Assembly (NCBI GenBank): GCA_902790905.1
Contig: CADATO010000020.1
Coordinates: 1-64,000, forward strand
Direction: 5' to 3'
DNA: 64,000 nt
DNA from: an uncultured Eubacteriales bacterium
GTDB taxonomy: Bacteria > Bacillota > Clostridia > Peptostreptococcales > Anaerovoracaceae
Shown: positions 33,391 through 41,745 of the stretch, piece after piece
How the letters are laid out: the number at the start of each line of letters is the position of its first letter
Numbering within the stretch: the stretch's first letter is position 1
Position numbers and translations under genes: made by a program
The notes under the pieces: model-generated
What the model was told of the DNA's origin: nothing
Seen by the model: only the letters and a program-made list of their open reading frames with translations
Database searches by the model: none

Positions 33391-33843
33391 ATGGCAGGTG
33401 CTGCAAAGAAAAAGAGAAGCCCGTTCGGGACGTTCCTGCTGGTGCTGAAAGTCACCGGCGGCAATGCTTTTGATATCACGAGCGGCAGCATGGAGCCTGA
33501 GATCCCGGTGGGCAGCCTTGTCATTACAAAAGACGTCAGCCCGGAAACGCTTGTACAGGGAGATGTCATCGCTTTTCAGTCCGGCGGTGCGGTCGTCGTG
33601 CACCGGGTCGCAGAGAACGATGCGGCTGCACAGGAGCTGATCACCAAGGGGGACGCGAACGAGATTGAGGATCTGCGCCCTGTGCCGTACGCGGCGGTGA
33701 TTGGTCTGGTGACGCATCACTGGGACGGTCTAGGCGCCGTGCTGGGCTACATAACCGGGGGCAGCGGGAAGATCATTCTGCTCTGTCTCATCGCCTGCGG
33801 CGTGCTGCTGCAGATGGCCGGCCGGAGCATGAAAGCGGGCTGA
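33391..33843 (+). CDS. SipW-type signal peptidase I (Ser/His)
   Basis: A 150-residue peptidase with catalytic Ser33 in SGSMEPEI and His71 in VVVHRVAEN. It is thus the archaeal/ER-like SipW class with His in place of Lys, and it has a C-terminal membrane helix (IILLCLIACGVLLQM). These enzymes process TasA-type precursors, and the gene follows the TasA-like operon. The N-terminal membrane helix is unusually short (GTFLLVLKV only), so it may be shortened or divergent. A TATAAT at 33348-33353 without a good -35 suggests its own promoter. Confidence 0.78.
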   Translation: MAGAAKKKRSPFGTFLLVLKVTGGNAFDITSGSMEPEIPVGSLVITKDVSPETLVQGDVIAFQSGGAVVVHRVAENDAAAQELITKGDANEIEDLRPVPYAAVIGLVTHHWDGLGAVLGYITGGSGKIILLCLIACGVLLQMAGRSMKAG

Positions 33844-33885
33844 GCGATAACTCGAAAAAAAGTTGGACTTTTTTCCACGGATGTT

Positions 33886-33914
33886 TTGACATTGCACCCG
33901 TAGTAGGATAACAT
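33886..33914 (+). promoter_or_regulatory. Promoter of the guanine riboswitch
   Basis: TTGACA (33886-33891), a 17-base spacer and TAACAT (33909-33914), about 30 bases before the aptamer. Confidence 0.6.
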
Positions 33915-33943
33915 CTGAATATACGTTTATAGAATAAGAAAGA

Positions 33944-34016
33944 ATTCCGATATAACTTTGGATAAATGGCCCAAAGGTCTCTACCGTGACGCCGTGATAG
34001 TCACGACTATTGGAAG
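33944..34016 (+). ncRNA. Purine riboswitch, guanine-type
   Basis: P1 TTCCGA/TTGGAA, then TATAA, P2/L2 CTTTGGATAAATGGCCCAAAG, J2/3 TCTCTACC, P3 GTGAC...GTCAC and J3/1 GACTAT. The C in GACTAT (position 74 of the xpt aptamer) indicates guanine or hypoxanthine rather than adenine. A terminator follows at 34023-34060, so ligand should stop expression of xpt. Confidence 0.92.
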
Positions 34017-34022
34017 CGCAAC

Positions 34023-34060
34023 TGCCGGTTGGAAGTCGCCGCTTCGCCGGCGTTTTTTCT
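34023..34060 (+). terminator. Terminator of the guanine riboswitch
   Basis: GCCGG...CGCCGCTTCGCCGGCG followed by TTTTTTCTTTTT, directly after the aptamer. Confidence 0.75.
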
Positions 34061-34114
34061 TTTTCAGGGGGCCTGTGGAGCAGCAGCAAGGCAAGTTTTA
34101 AAGGGGAATCGCAC

Positions 34115-34646
34115 ATGCGCGCAATGGAAGAAAAGGAATTTCCTCAACCAGCAGATCGACACCGGATTTCTGAAGGAGATCGGCGAGGAAATCGCGCGCC
34201 TTTATAAAGACTGCGGCGTCACCAAGATCCTGACCATCGAGTCCAGCGGTATTGCGATCGCGGCGGTGGCCGGGGTGGCGATGGGCGTCCCTGTTTTGTT
34301 TGCCAAAAAGCACCAGTCCAGCAACGTGGACGGGGAAGTGCTGGCGGCAAAGGTCCACTCCTTCACACACGGCAACGACTACAATGCGGTGGTCAGCAAG
34401 GAGTATCTGAAGGAGGGGGACAAGGTCCTGCTGGTGGATGACTTCCTGGCGAGCGGCAATGCGCTGCACGGGCTGATCGAGCTGTGCGGGCTGGCAGGTG
34501 CGGAAGTCGCCGGGATGGCAGTGGCTATCGAGAAGAGATTCCAGGGCGGCGGAGATGACCTGCGCAAGGCGGGTTACCGCGTCGAATCGCTTGCCTGCAT
34601 CGAGTCCATGAGCGATTCTGATATCAAGTTCTGCCAGCTGAAATAG
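34115..34646 (+). CDS. xpt: Xanthine phosphoribosyltransferase, damaged 5' end
   Basis: The body (FLNQQIDTGFLKEIGEE, TKILTIESSGIAIA, KVLLVDDFLASGNALHG) is clearly Xpt, which makes XMP from xanthine and PRPP. The only ATG with a ribosome site (AAAGGGG, ATG 34115) opens a different frame that meets the Xpt frame after about 8 residues; one extra T near 34139 would explain it. The roughly 25 N-terminal residues normally before FLNxQID are also missing. The open Xpt frame can be extended to an ATG at 34029, but that lies inside the riboswitch terminator. Either a sequencing error plus short N-terminus, or a decaying gene. Confidence 0.8.
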
Positions 34647-34750
34647 TTTGGCCAATTCTGCTCATTATAATGGAAAGCAGCTGCACCTTAAGCAGCGATT
34701 CCATTTTATGAATACGTAACCTATGCACCTATAAAACAAAGGAGCGAACA

Positions 34751-35968
34751 ATGAAAAAGAAAAGTTTGATCGTTTTACTGGCGATCGCCATCGTAGCCAT
34801 GTTCAGCCTCTCCGCGTGCGGCGGCGGCAGTGATGCCGGCAGCGGCGCAGCTGAGGGTGACAGCGACATCATGGTCGGCTTCATCTGCCTGCATGATGAG
34901 AACTCCACCTACGACCTCAACTTCATCAATGCTGCCAAGGCGGCCTGCGATGAGCTGGGCGTTGAGTACCAGATCCGCACCAACATTCCGGAAGGTCAGG
35001 AATGCTACGACGCAGCTGCTGAGCTGGTCGATGCGGGCTGTGACATCATCTTTGCAGATTCGTTCGGTCATGAAGACTACATGATCCAGGCTGCAAAGGA
35101 ATTCCCGGAAGTGCAGTTCTGCCACTCCACCGGTACCAAAGCACATACCGAAGGTCTGGACAACTACCACAATGCGTTCGCTTCCATCTATGAAGGCCGT
35201 TACCTGGCCGGTGTTGCAGCTGGTATGAAGCTCAACGAGATGATCGAAGACGGCACCATCACCGCTGACAAGGCGAAGATGGGTTATGTCGGCGCATTCA
35301 CCTATGCAGAAGTAGTTTCCGGCTACACATCTTTCTACCTCGGCGCGAAGTCCGTCTGCCCGTCCGTCACCATGGACGTCACCTTCACCGGCAGCTGGTA
35401 CGATGAGACCGCTGAAAAGGAAGGCGCTAACAAGCTGATCCAGGGCGGCTGCGTCCTGATCTCCCAGCATGCTGACTCCATGGGTGCTCCGACCGCCTGC
35501 GAGAACGCCGGCGTTCCGGATGTCTCCTACAACGGCTCCACCGTTGATGCATGCCCGAACACCTTCATCGTCAGCTCCCGTATCGACTGGGCACCGTACT
35601 ACAAGTACTGCATCGAAGCTGTCATGAACGGCGAAGCGATTGACACAGACTGGACCGGTACACTGGCAACAGGTTCTGTCCTGCTGACCGAGGTCAATGA
35701 CCAGGCTGCTGCAGAAGGCACCCAGGAAAAACTGGACGAAGTCAAGGCACAGCTCGAGTCCGGCGAGATCCACGTCTTCGATACCGCGAACTTCACAGTT
35801 GACGGCAAGAAGGTTGACAGCTACATGGCTGACGTTGATACCGACGAAGCTTACGAAGGCGACACGGAAGTTATCTCCGACGGTTACTTCCACGAATCCG
35901 AATTCCGTTCGGCGCCGTACTTCGATCTGCAGATCGACGGCATCACACTGCTTGACACAGCATTCTAA
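34751..35968 (+). CDS. BMP-family nucleoside-binding lipoprotein
   Basis: A 405-residue lipoprotein (lipobox LSAC) of the BMP/PnrA family: MVGFICLHDENSTYDLNF, the DIIFADSFGHEDYM region, and GLDNYHNAFASIYEGRYLAG. It binds purine nucleosides for the ABC transporter encoded next. AAAGGAGCGAACA precedes the ATG. It is separated from the transporter genes by a strong intercistronic hairpin, a usual way to keep the binding protein in excess. The riboswitch-xpt gene upstream places it in a purine-salvage locus. Confidence 0.9.
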   Translation: MKKKSLIVLLAIAIVAMFSLSACGGGSDAGSGAAEGDSDIMVGFICLHDENSTYDLNFINAAKAACDELGVEYQIRTNIPEGQECYDAAAELVDAGCDIIFADSFGHEDYMIQAAKEFPEVQFCHSTGTKAHTEGLDNYHNAFASIYEGRYLAGVAAGMKLNEMIEDGTITADKAKMGYVGAFTYAEVVSGYTSFYLGAKSVCPSVTMDVTFTGSWYDETAEKEGANKLIQGGCVLISQHADSMGAPTACENAGVPDVSYNGSTVDACPNTFIVSSRIDWAPYYKYCIEAVMNGEAIDTDWTGTLATGSVLLTEVNDQAAAEGTQEKLDEVKAQLESGEIHVFDTANFTVDGKKVDSYMADVDTDEAYEGDTEVISDGYFHESEFRSAPYFDLQIDGITLLDTAF

Positions 35969-35988
35969 TCATACAGATAAACAGTGCT

Positions 35989-36018
35989 CGGAGAACCCCG
36001 GAATACCGGGGTTCTCCG
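35989..36018 (+). promoter_or_regulatory. Intercistronic hairpin between binding protein and ATPase genes
   Basis: CGGAGAACCCCG-gaata-CCGGGGTTCTCCG, an almost perfect 12-base stem without a T-run. It should stabilise the upstream mRNA or partly end transcription, giving more binding protein than transporter. Confidence 0.6.
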
Positions 36019-36076
36019 ACTTGCTATCTATACCAGGCTGCAGATGCGCAGTCTGCAGCAAAAGGAGTTGATCTAT

Positions 36077-37618
36077 TTGGAGAACAGAGTTGCGGCTGTA
36101 TCGATGCAGGGAATCTCAAAGTCCTTCGGCACGATCCAGGCGAACTACAATGTAGATCTTAATATTTACCGCGGCGAGATCCTGTCACTCCTTGGTGAGA
36201 ACGGCAGCGGCAAGACGACGCTGATGAATATGCTTGCGGGGATTTATTACCCCGACGAAGGGCAGATCTTCATCGACGGCAAACCGGCTGCCATCCACTC
36301 CCCGAAGGAGGCTTTTTCGTATGGCATCGGCATGATCCATCAGCATTTTAAACTGGTGGATGTTTTCACCGCTGCTGAGAACATCGTGCTCGGCACGATT
36401 GCGAAGGGCAAGCTGGATATGGCGAAGGCGACGGCGAAGATCCGCACGATCTGCGAAACGTACGGGTTTGATGTCGATCCCGAGCAGAAGATCTATAACA
36501 TGTCCGTCTCGCAGAAGCAGACGGTTGAGATCGTCAAAGTGCTGTACCGCGGGGCTGATATCCTGATCCTGGATGAGCCGACGGCGGTCCTGACGCCGCA
36601 GGAGACGGACAAACTGTTCGCGGTCCTGCGCAATATGCGCAACGACGGCAAGGCGGTCGTCATCATCACGCACAAACTCCACGAGGTTGAGGCGATCTCG
36701 GACCGCGTGGCGATCCTGCGCAAGGGGCAGTTCATCGGCGAACTCATCACGAAGAACACCGACGCCCAGGAGATGACCAACATGATGGTCGGCCACGAAG
36801 TCAAGCTCAACATCGACCGGCCCGAACCGGTCGACCCGCGTCCGAAGATCGAAGTGGACGGCCTGACCGTCCGCAGCAGCGACGGCATTCTGAAACTGGA
36901 CGATGTTTCCTTCACCGCCAACGCCGGGGAGATCCTCGGTATCGCCGGCATTTCCGGCAGCGGTCAGAAGGAACTGCTCGAGGCGATTGCAGGTCTGCAG
37001 GGCGTGGAGTCCGGCACGATCCGCTATGTCAACGACGACGGCAGCCGCGAGGAACTGGTGGGCAAGGACCCACTGGAGATCGCGGCGATGGGCGTTTCCT
37101 TATCCTTCGTCCCGGAAGACAGACTCGGCATGGGTCTTGTCGGCAGCATGGACCTGACGGACAACATGATGCTCCGTTCGTTCCGGCGCGGCAAATCCCT
37201 GTTCACGGACAGAAAGACCCCGCGCGAGCTGGCGGAGAAGGTCGTTGACGAACTCGAAGTCAGCACCCCGAGCGTCAATACACCGGTGCGGCGTCTGTCC
37301 GGCGGCAACGTCCAGAAAGTCCTGGTCGGCCGTGAGATCGCAAGCGCTCCGACAGTCCTGCTGTCGGCGTACGTTGTGCGCGGCCTCGATATTAACTCTT
37401 CGTATATGATCTATGACCTGATCAACCGGCAGAAGAAGAACGGCGTGGCCGTCATCTATGTCGGTGAAGATCTGGACGTCCTGCTCGAACTGTGCGACCG
37501 GATCCTGGTGCTCTGCGGCGGCAAGGTCAGCGGCGTGCTGGACGGCAAGACGGCAGAGAAGCGGCAGGTCGGTCTGCTTATGACACAGCTGGGAGGAGGT
37601 GAGCCGGTTGAACAATAG
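36077..37618 (+). CDS. Nucleoside ABC transporter, tandem ATPase
   Basis: About 513 residues, two ABC domains as in YufO/NupA. The first is complete: Walker A GENGSGKTT, signature-like NMSVSQKQTVEIVKVL, Walker B ILILDEPT, H-loop ITHK. The second has the usual degenerate Walker A GISGSGQKE and signature LSGGNVQKVLVG. Its Walker B reads VLLSAYVVRGLDI, without the normal Asp/Glu pair. I choose the TTG at 36077, 10 bases after AAAGGAG; an ATG at 36104 lacks a ribosome site. Energises uptake of nucleosides with the two permeases that follow. Confidence 0.9.
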   Translation: MENRVAAVSMQGISKSFGTIQANYNVDLNIYRGEILSLLGENGSGKTTLMNMLAGIYYPDEGQIFIDGKPAAIHSPKEAFSYGIGMIHQHFKLVDVFTAAENIVLGTIAKGKLDMAKATAKIRTICETYGFDVDPEQKIYNMSVSQKQTVEIVKVLYRGADILILDEPTAVLTPQETDKLFAVLRNMRNDGKAVVIITHKLHEVEAISDRVAILRKGQFIGELITKNTDAQEMTNMMVGHEVKLNIDRPEPVDPRPKIEVDGLTVRSSDGILKLDDVSFTANAGEILGIAGISGSGQKELLEAIAGLQGVESGTIRYVNDDGSREELVGKDPLEIAAMGVSLSFVPEDRLGMGLVGSMDLTDNMMLRSFRRGKSLFTDRKTPRELAEKVVDELEVSTPSVNTPVRRLSGGNVQKVLVGREIASAPTVLLSAYVVRGLDINSSYMIYDLINRQKKNGVAVIYVGEDLDVLLELCDRILVLCGGKVSGVLDGKTAEKRQVGLLMTQLGGGEPVEQ

Positions 37619-38717
37619 CATCAAAGAGCCGTTCCTCCACATCACCAAGCGCAAGGAGATGGCCTGGCAGAAGGCATGGGCGATCCGCGGCGGGATGATC
37701 CTGCTGGCGCTCGTCATCTGTGCTGTTATCACGGCAAGTACGACGGAGCTTTCCCCGCTCGCTGTCTACGGCACCATGTTCAAGGGGGCGCTCGGCAGTG
37801 CCCGCAAGGTATGGGTCCTCGGCAAAGAGCTGGCGATCCTGCTGGCGATCGCGCTGGCGCTGACTCCCGCATTCCGTATGAAGTTCTGGAACCTCGGCGG
37901 CGAAGGGCAGGTCCTGGTCGGGGCGCTGGCAACGGCGGCCTGCATGATCTACCTCGGCAAGACGCTTCCCAATGCGATTCTCATCCCTGTGATGTTCATC
38001 GCGGCGGTGGCGGCCGGTGCGCTCTGGGCCATGATCCCGGCGTACTTCAAGGCGAAGTGGAACACCAACGAGACCCTCTTCACGCTGATGATGAACTACG
38101 TGGCGACGCAGCTCGTGGCGTACTACATCATCATCTGGGAATCGCCCAAAGGCTCCGGCAAGGTTGGTATCATCAACCAGAATTCGGAGGCGGGCTGGCT
38201 GCCTGTCATCGGCAACAATAAATATCTGCTGATCATCCTGATCGTGGCAGCGGTGACGATCGCGATGCACATCTACCTCAAATACAGCAAACATGGTTAT
38301 GAACTGACGGTTGTCGGGGAAAGCCAGCAGACGGCGCGCTACGTCGGCATCAAGGTCGACCGCGTCATCATCCGTACACTGTTCCTATCCGGTGCAGTCT
38401 GCGGTCTGACAGGCTGGCTGCTCGTTTCGGGCTCCGACCACACGATCACGACGACGCTCGCGGGAGGCCGCGGCTTCATCGGTGTCATGGTCGCCTGGCT
38501 CGCGCAGTTCAACCCGATCGCCATGGTCGCCAGCAGCCTGCTGCTCGTGTTCATGACGCGCGGGGCGCAGGAGATCTCGACCATCTACGGACTCAACCAG
38601 TCCTTCGGCGATATCCTGACGGGCATCATCCTGTTCTGCATCATCAGCAGTGAATTCTTTATCAACTATCAGATACACGTCCGCAAGGCGGCGGGAAAGG
38701 AGGAAGCAAATGTTTGA
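37608..38717 (+). CDS. Nucleoside ABC transporter permease 1
   Basis: About 369 residues with 8-10 membrane helices, BPD_transp_2 family (LGGEGQVLVGALATAA, RYVGIKVDRVIIRTLFLSGA, GGRGFIGVMVAWLAQFNP). It matches YufP/NupB-type permeases. TTG at 37608 (GGGAGGAGG upstream) or GTG at 37599 are possible starts. It overlaps the ATPase gene by 11 bases and the second permease by 8, showing translational coupling. Confidence 0.9.
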   Translation: MNNSIKEPFLHITKRKEMAWQKAWAIRGGMILLALVICAVITASTTELSPLAVYGTMFKGALGSARKVWVLGKELAILLAIALALTPAFRMKFWNLGGEGQVLVGALATAACMIYLGKTLPNAILIPVMFIAAVAAGALWAMIPAYFKAKWNTNETLFTLMMNYVATQLVAYYIIIWESPKGSGKVGIINQNSEAGWLPVIGNNKYLLIILIVAAVTIAMHIYLKYSKHGYELTVVGESQQTARYVGIKVDRVIIRTLFLSGAVCGLTGWLLVSGSDHTITTTLAGGRGFIGVMVAWLAQFNPIAMVASSLLLVFMTRGAQEISTIYGLNQSFGDILTGIILFCIISSEFFINYQIHVRKAAGKEEANV

Positions 38718-39696
38718 TCTTGTAGGCTTCATCCCGCGTGCGGTTGTACAGAGCATCCCGCTGCTCCTCGGGTGCACCGGTGAAACGATCTCCGAGAAGG
38801 CGGGCAGCCTCAACCTCGGTATTCCCGGCGTCATGTACGTCGGTGCGATCAGCGGCGTCATCGGCTCGTTCCTGTACGAGCAGAGTTGCGGCGGAGAGGT
38901 CAGTACGCTGCCGGCGATCCTGATCCCGCTGTGCTGCTGCCTTCTGGGCTCGCTGCTCATGGGTCTGCTGTTCAGTTTCCTGACGGTCACCCTGCGCGTC
39001 AACCAGAACGTCACCGGCCTTGCGATGACCACCTTCGGCATCGGCTTCGGCAACTTCTTCGGCGGCTCTCTGATCAAGCTGACCGGCTCTGAAGTGCCGT
39101 CCATCGCGCTGTCCGCGACCAGCCGCGTGTTCAGCAAATCGCTGCCTTTTGCAAACGACCTTGGCTGGTTCGGGAAGATCTTTCTCTCGTATGGTTTCCT
39201 GACCTACGTGGCGGTCATCATCGCGATCATCGCGGGCTTTGTGCTCAAGCGCACCCGCACCGGTCTGCATCTGCGTGCGGTCGGTGAGAACCCGGCAACG
39301 GCGGACGCTGCCGGCATCCCGGTCAACAAGTATAAGTACCTGTCGGTCTGCATCGGCTGCATGATCGCAGGGCTCGGCGGTCTCTACTACGTCATGGACT
39401 ACGCCAGCGGCGTCTGGTCCAACGATGCGTTCGGCGACCGCGGATGGCTCGCCATCGCCCTCGTCATCTTCACGATCTGGAGACCGAACGTGGCGATCTT
39501 CGCCTCGATTCTGTTCGGCGGACTGTACATCTTCTATCTGTTCATTCCGTCCAGCAGCATGGCGACCAAGGAGCTGTACAAGATGCTCCCGTACGTCGTC
39601 ACGATCATCGTGCTGGTGCTGACCAGCATGCGCAACAAGCGCGAAAGCCAGCCGCCCGAAGCCTTAGGCTTGCCATACTTCCGAGAGGAACGGTAG
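38710..39696 (+). CDS. Nucleoside ABC transporter permease 2
   Basis: A 328-residue BPD_transp_2 permease (LLLGCTGETISEKAGSLNLG, LRVNQNVTGLAMTTFGIG, LRAVGENPATADAAGIPVNK, DRGWLAIALVIFTIW), the YufQ/NupC-type partner. The start at 38710 follows AAAGGAGG. It completes the purine nucleoside importer. A terminator lies at 39777-39824. Confidence 0.9.
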   Translation: MFDLVGFIPRAVVQSIPLLLGCTGETISEKAGSLNLGIPGVMYVGAISGVIGSFLYEQSCGGEVSTLPAILIPLCCCLLGSLLMGLLFSFLTVTLRVNQNVTGLAMTTFGIGFGNFFGGSLIKLTGSEVPSIALSATSRVFSKSLPFANDLGWFGKIFLSYGFLTYVAVIIAIIAGFVLKRTRTGLHLRAVGENPATADAAGIPVNKYKYLSVCIGCMIAGLGGLYYVMDYASGVWSNDAFGDRGWLAIALVIFTIWRPNVAIFASILFGGLYIFYLFIPSSSMATKELYKMLPYVVTIIVLVLTSMRNKRESQPPEALGLPYFREER

Positions 39697-39703
39697 CGCG
39701 GCG

Positions 39704-39749
39704 ATTCCGCAAACCGCGGCTCAATGCAGCAGAGTTCCGCAACCCGCGG
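39704..39749. repeat. Short direct repeat TTCCGCAA(A/C)CCGCGG
   Basis: Two 16-base words, at 39704-39719 and 39734-39749, differ at two bases and start 30 bases apart. The first overlaps a GCGATTCC word. They lie between the permease gene and its terminator. Confidence 0.45.
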
Positions 39750-39776
39750 TGTGCTAATTGAATAGAAATAGTAACA

Positions 39777-39824
39777 AAAGCCGGATGGCCCTCCTATAGC
39801 CAGCCGGCTTTTTGTATGCCGGTA
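39777..39824 (+). terminator. Terminator of the nucleoside transporter operon
   Basis: AAAGCCGG-a-TGGC...GCCA-g-CCGGCTTT followed by TTGT. Confidence 0.8.
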
Positions 39825-40151
39825 GTTTTTCGCCGGGTGTACAAAATCGCAGCGGAGAAGGAGGCGCTGCAACGGCCTTGATTATGTATATCTCAAGAAA
39901 GTGGCAAAGGATACAAACGCAGTTATGTATAAAACCGGGAAACAGTTGATATACAAATAAACCGTAACCAGAGCAGGAACTCTGCAGCCTATTGGTTTGT
40001 ATATAGAGAGAAATAGAGTTGCTGTACAAAGCGGGTTATGTACAGCGCTGTAGAATTGCGATTCTTACATAATCATGGGTTGCGCCGTGCCCCAGAATCG
40101 CCAAATAAGTGGAAAGTGTTGATCAAAGCAATAGAAAGAGCATTATGGAAA
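39825..40151. other. AT-rich gene-free region
   Basis: No supportable gene. It contains GCGATTCT at 40058-40065 and its reverse complement AGAATCGC at 40094-40101, a potential hairpin with a 28-base loop. A GTACAaagcgggttaTGTAC inverted repeat lies at about 40024-40043. Confidence 0.4.
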
Positions 40152-40179
40152 TTGACAAATAATGGATATTTGGTATGAT
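40152..40179 (+). promoter_or_regulatory. Promoter of the PD-(D/E)XK-like gene
   Basis: TTGACA (40152-40157), a 16-base spacer and TATGAT (40174-40179), about 65 bases before the start codon. Confidence 0.65.
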
Positions 40180-40242
40180 GAATTCGATAAAAGGCAAAAA
40201 ATGGAAATCCCAAATTGATTTAACTGAAAGGATGTTGCTCTT

Positions 40243-41082
40243 TTGAAGAACTTAGAATATCAATGCAGTGTGAAAAGCGTACAGGCAGATCTTGGATACC
40301 AGAAGTCATTAAGGGAGATGTATAAGCAGCAGCTCCATATGTTCGACAGATATAAGAATAATAAACTGGTCCGCACTTCCGTAAGAGGGTACCCGTATTT
40401 CTTTCTTAGAGAATCGAAGCCGGCCACTTCTGCACGGACATATCTGGGCAATGAAGAGCACCCGATGGTAAGTAAGCTGCTGCAGCGAGATTATTACGAG
40501 GCTGCGCTCCGCGACGTCGAGGAAAACATCAAGTGGTTGGAAAAACTATTGCAGCATTACCAAAGCCCAGACCCGAATCTCCGTTTGATGAGTTTGGAAA
40601 AAAAGCATCACTTGAAAAACAAAAGCCGGATCTTTGGTTCTCATTTTTACAGTGATGCGGGGGTGATCGATGTTCATGCTTGGGCGGCTGCAGAATATCC
40701 GCGGAGCAGGAAGCATCCGGAGCACCTCGTTCACCGGACGATGCGAGGGGAGTACGTCAGGTCGAAGTCGGAGGTCATCATTGCGAACGCGCTGTATCAG
40801 GCCGGTATCCCGTACCGGTATGAACAGATCACCGAGTTTGCCGGTATTGTGATTGCAGCAGACTTTATTGTGCTGTCGGTACGGCATCACAAACTGTTCG
40901 TGTGGGAGCACTTTGGAAGAATGAAAGACCCGCAGTACCAGAAGGACTATCTTTGGAAACTGCGGCAGTATACAAAGGCAGGGTTGGTCGTCGGGCTTGA
41001 TCTGCTCACGACGTTTGATGACGTAGATGGCGCAATCGATACGGTCACGGTAAGGAGGTATATCGAAGAGGTAATTCTTTGA
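40243..41082 (+). CDS. PD-(D/E)XK nuclease-like protein, unknown role
   Basis: A 279-residue protein with a charged helical N-terminal half (about 1-120). Its C-terminal part has the order of a PD-(D/E)XK fold: RSKSEVIIANALYQAGIPY (helix with Glu), AADFIVL (Asp on a strand) and FVWEHFGRM (Glu-x-Phe strand). It starts with TTG after GAAAGGATG. Composition is AT-richer than its neighbours, hinting at acquisition. No methylase or partner gene adjoins it. DNA cleavage is only a fold-level inference. Confidence 0.6.
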   Translation: MKNLEYQCSVKSVQADLGYQKSLREMYKQQLHMFDRYKNNKLVRTSVRGYPYFFLRESKPATSARTYLGNEEHPMVSKLLQRDYYEAALRDVEENIKWLEKLLQHYQSPDPNLRLMSLEKKHHLKNKSRIFGSHFYSDAGVIDVHAWAAAEYPRSRKHPEHLVHRTMRGEYVRSKSEVIIANALYQAGIPYRYEQITEFAGIVIAADFIVLSVRHHKLFVWEHFGRMKDPQYQKDYLWKLRQYTKAGLVVGLDLLTTFDDVDGAIDTVTVRRYIEEVIL

Positions 41083-41239
41083 GTAAAAGATGCGGGGATG
41101 ATATAAGAATCGCTTACACCCGGCGCCGCAAAAAAATGGTTTTCAAACGGACGAAACGTATTTAAAACAGAGGGCAGTTGTGGTAGAATAAGTGAAAATG
41201 TGCAAAGGGTGTAACAGCCACTGAAAGGATGACCGCAGG

Positions 41240-41611
41240 ATGCAGAAAATGATCGACAATAAGCAGACCTGGATGACCGCTGACCGCGACCAAGGCAGCA
41301 TCATCGGCAATGCTTCTGTCGGTACTGTTTCCGGGACCAGGGTCATCGGCAATGCAGTCATTGGCGGAATGGCGGCGTGCTGCGAGACGGACGTCAACGC
41401 GGCAGCGGTCAGTTCTTCTGTTGCCGGCGCCGTGTCCGGCGCGGCAGCAAGCCGGCGTATTCCTTCTGCCGGCGGCAGCACAATGATCGGCAACGCATCG
41501 GTTGCAGGCGGCGTTGTCGGCAATGCCGTGATCGGCGGAACAGCCGTTGGCAGTACCATTGCCAGCAGTGATTTGCACCTTACTCCGCTTGTTCCGAAGC
41601 GGATGGAGTGA
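41240..41611 (+). CDS. Small Gly/Ala/Val-repeat protein, unknown function
   Basis: A 123-residue protein with an internal repeat: IIGNASVGTVSGTRVIGNAVIGG near residues 21-43 and MIGNASVAGGVVGNAVIGG near residues 82-100, with glycine-zipper spacing. No signal peptide. TAGAAT at about 41184-41189 and a terminator at 41624-41658 make it a self-contained transcription unit. The repetition could be membrane- or coat-like, or a low-complexity artefact; the ribosome site (GCAGG) is weak. Confidence 0.45.
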   Translation: MQKMIDNKQTWMTADRDQGSIIGNASVGTVSGTRVIGNAVIGGMAACCETDVNAAAVSSSVAGAVSGAAASRRIPSAGGSTMIGNASVAGGVVGNAVIGGTAVGSTIASSDLHLTPLVPKRME

Positions 41612-41623
41612 CCTTTGTTTATC

Positions 41624-41658
41624 AACCGGTTTTTCTCTCTTGAAAAACCGGTTTTTTT
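41624..41658 (+). terminator. Terminator before carB
   Basis: AACCGGTTTTT-ctctcttg-AAAAACCGGTT followed by TTTTT. Confidence 0.8.
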
Positions 41659-41745
41659 AAAGAAATACCGGCAGAGCGATTCCTTACGGGCGACAGCAGA
41701 ACAGCCGGCAGTAATATATCAATATGAAATGGATAGGAGGATCCA

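Noticed and set aside
34029..34114. Upstream ATG start for xpt at 34029
   Set aside because: It lies inside the riboswitch terminator and would add residues unlike any Xpt N-terminus.
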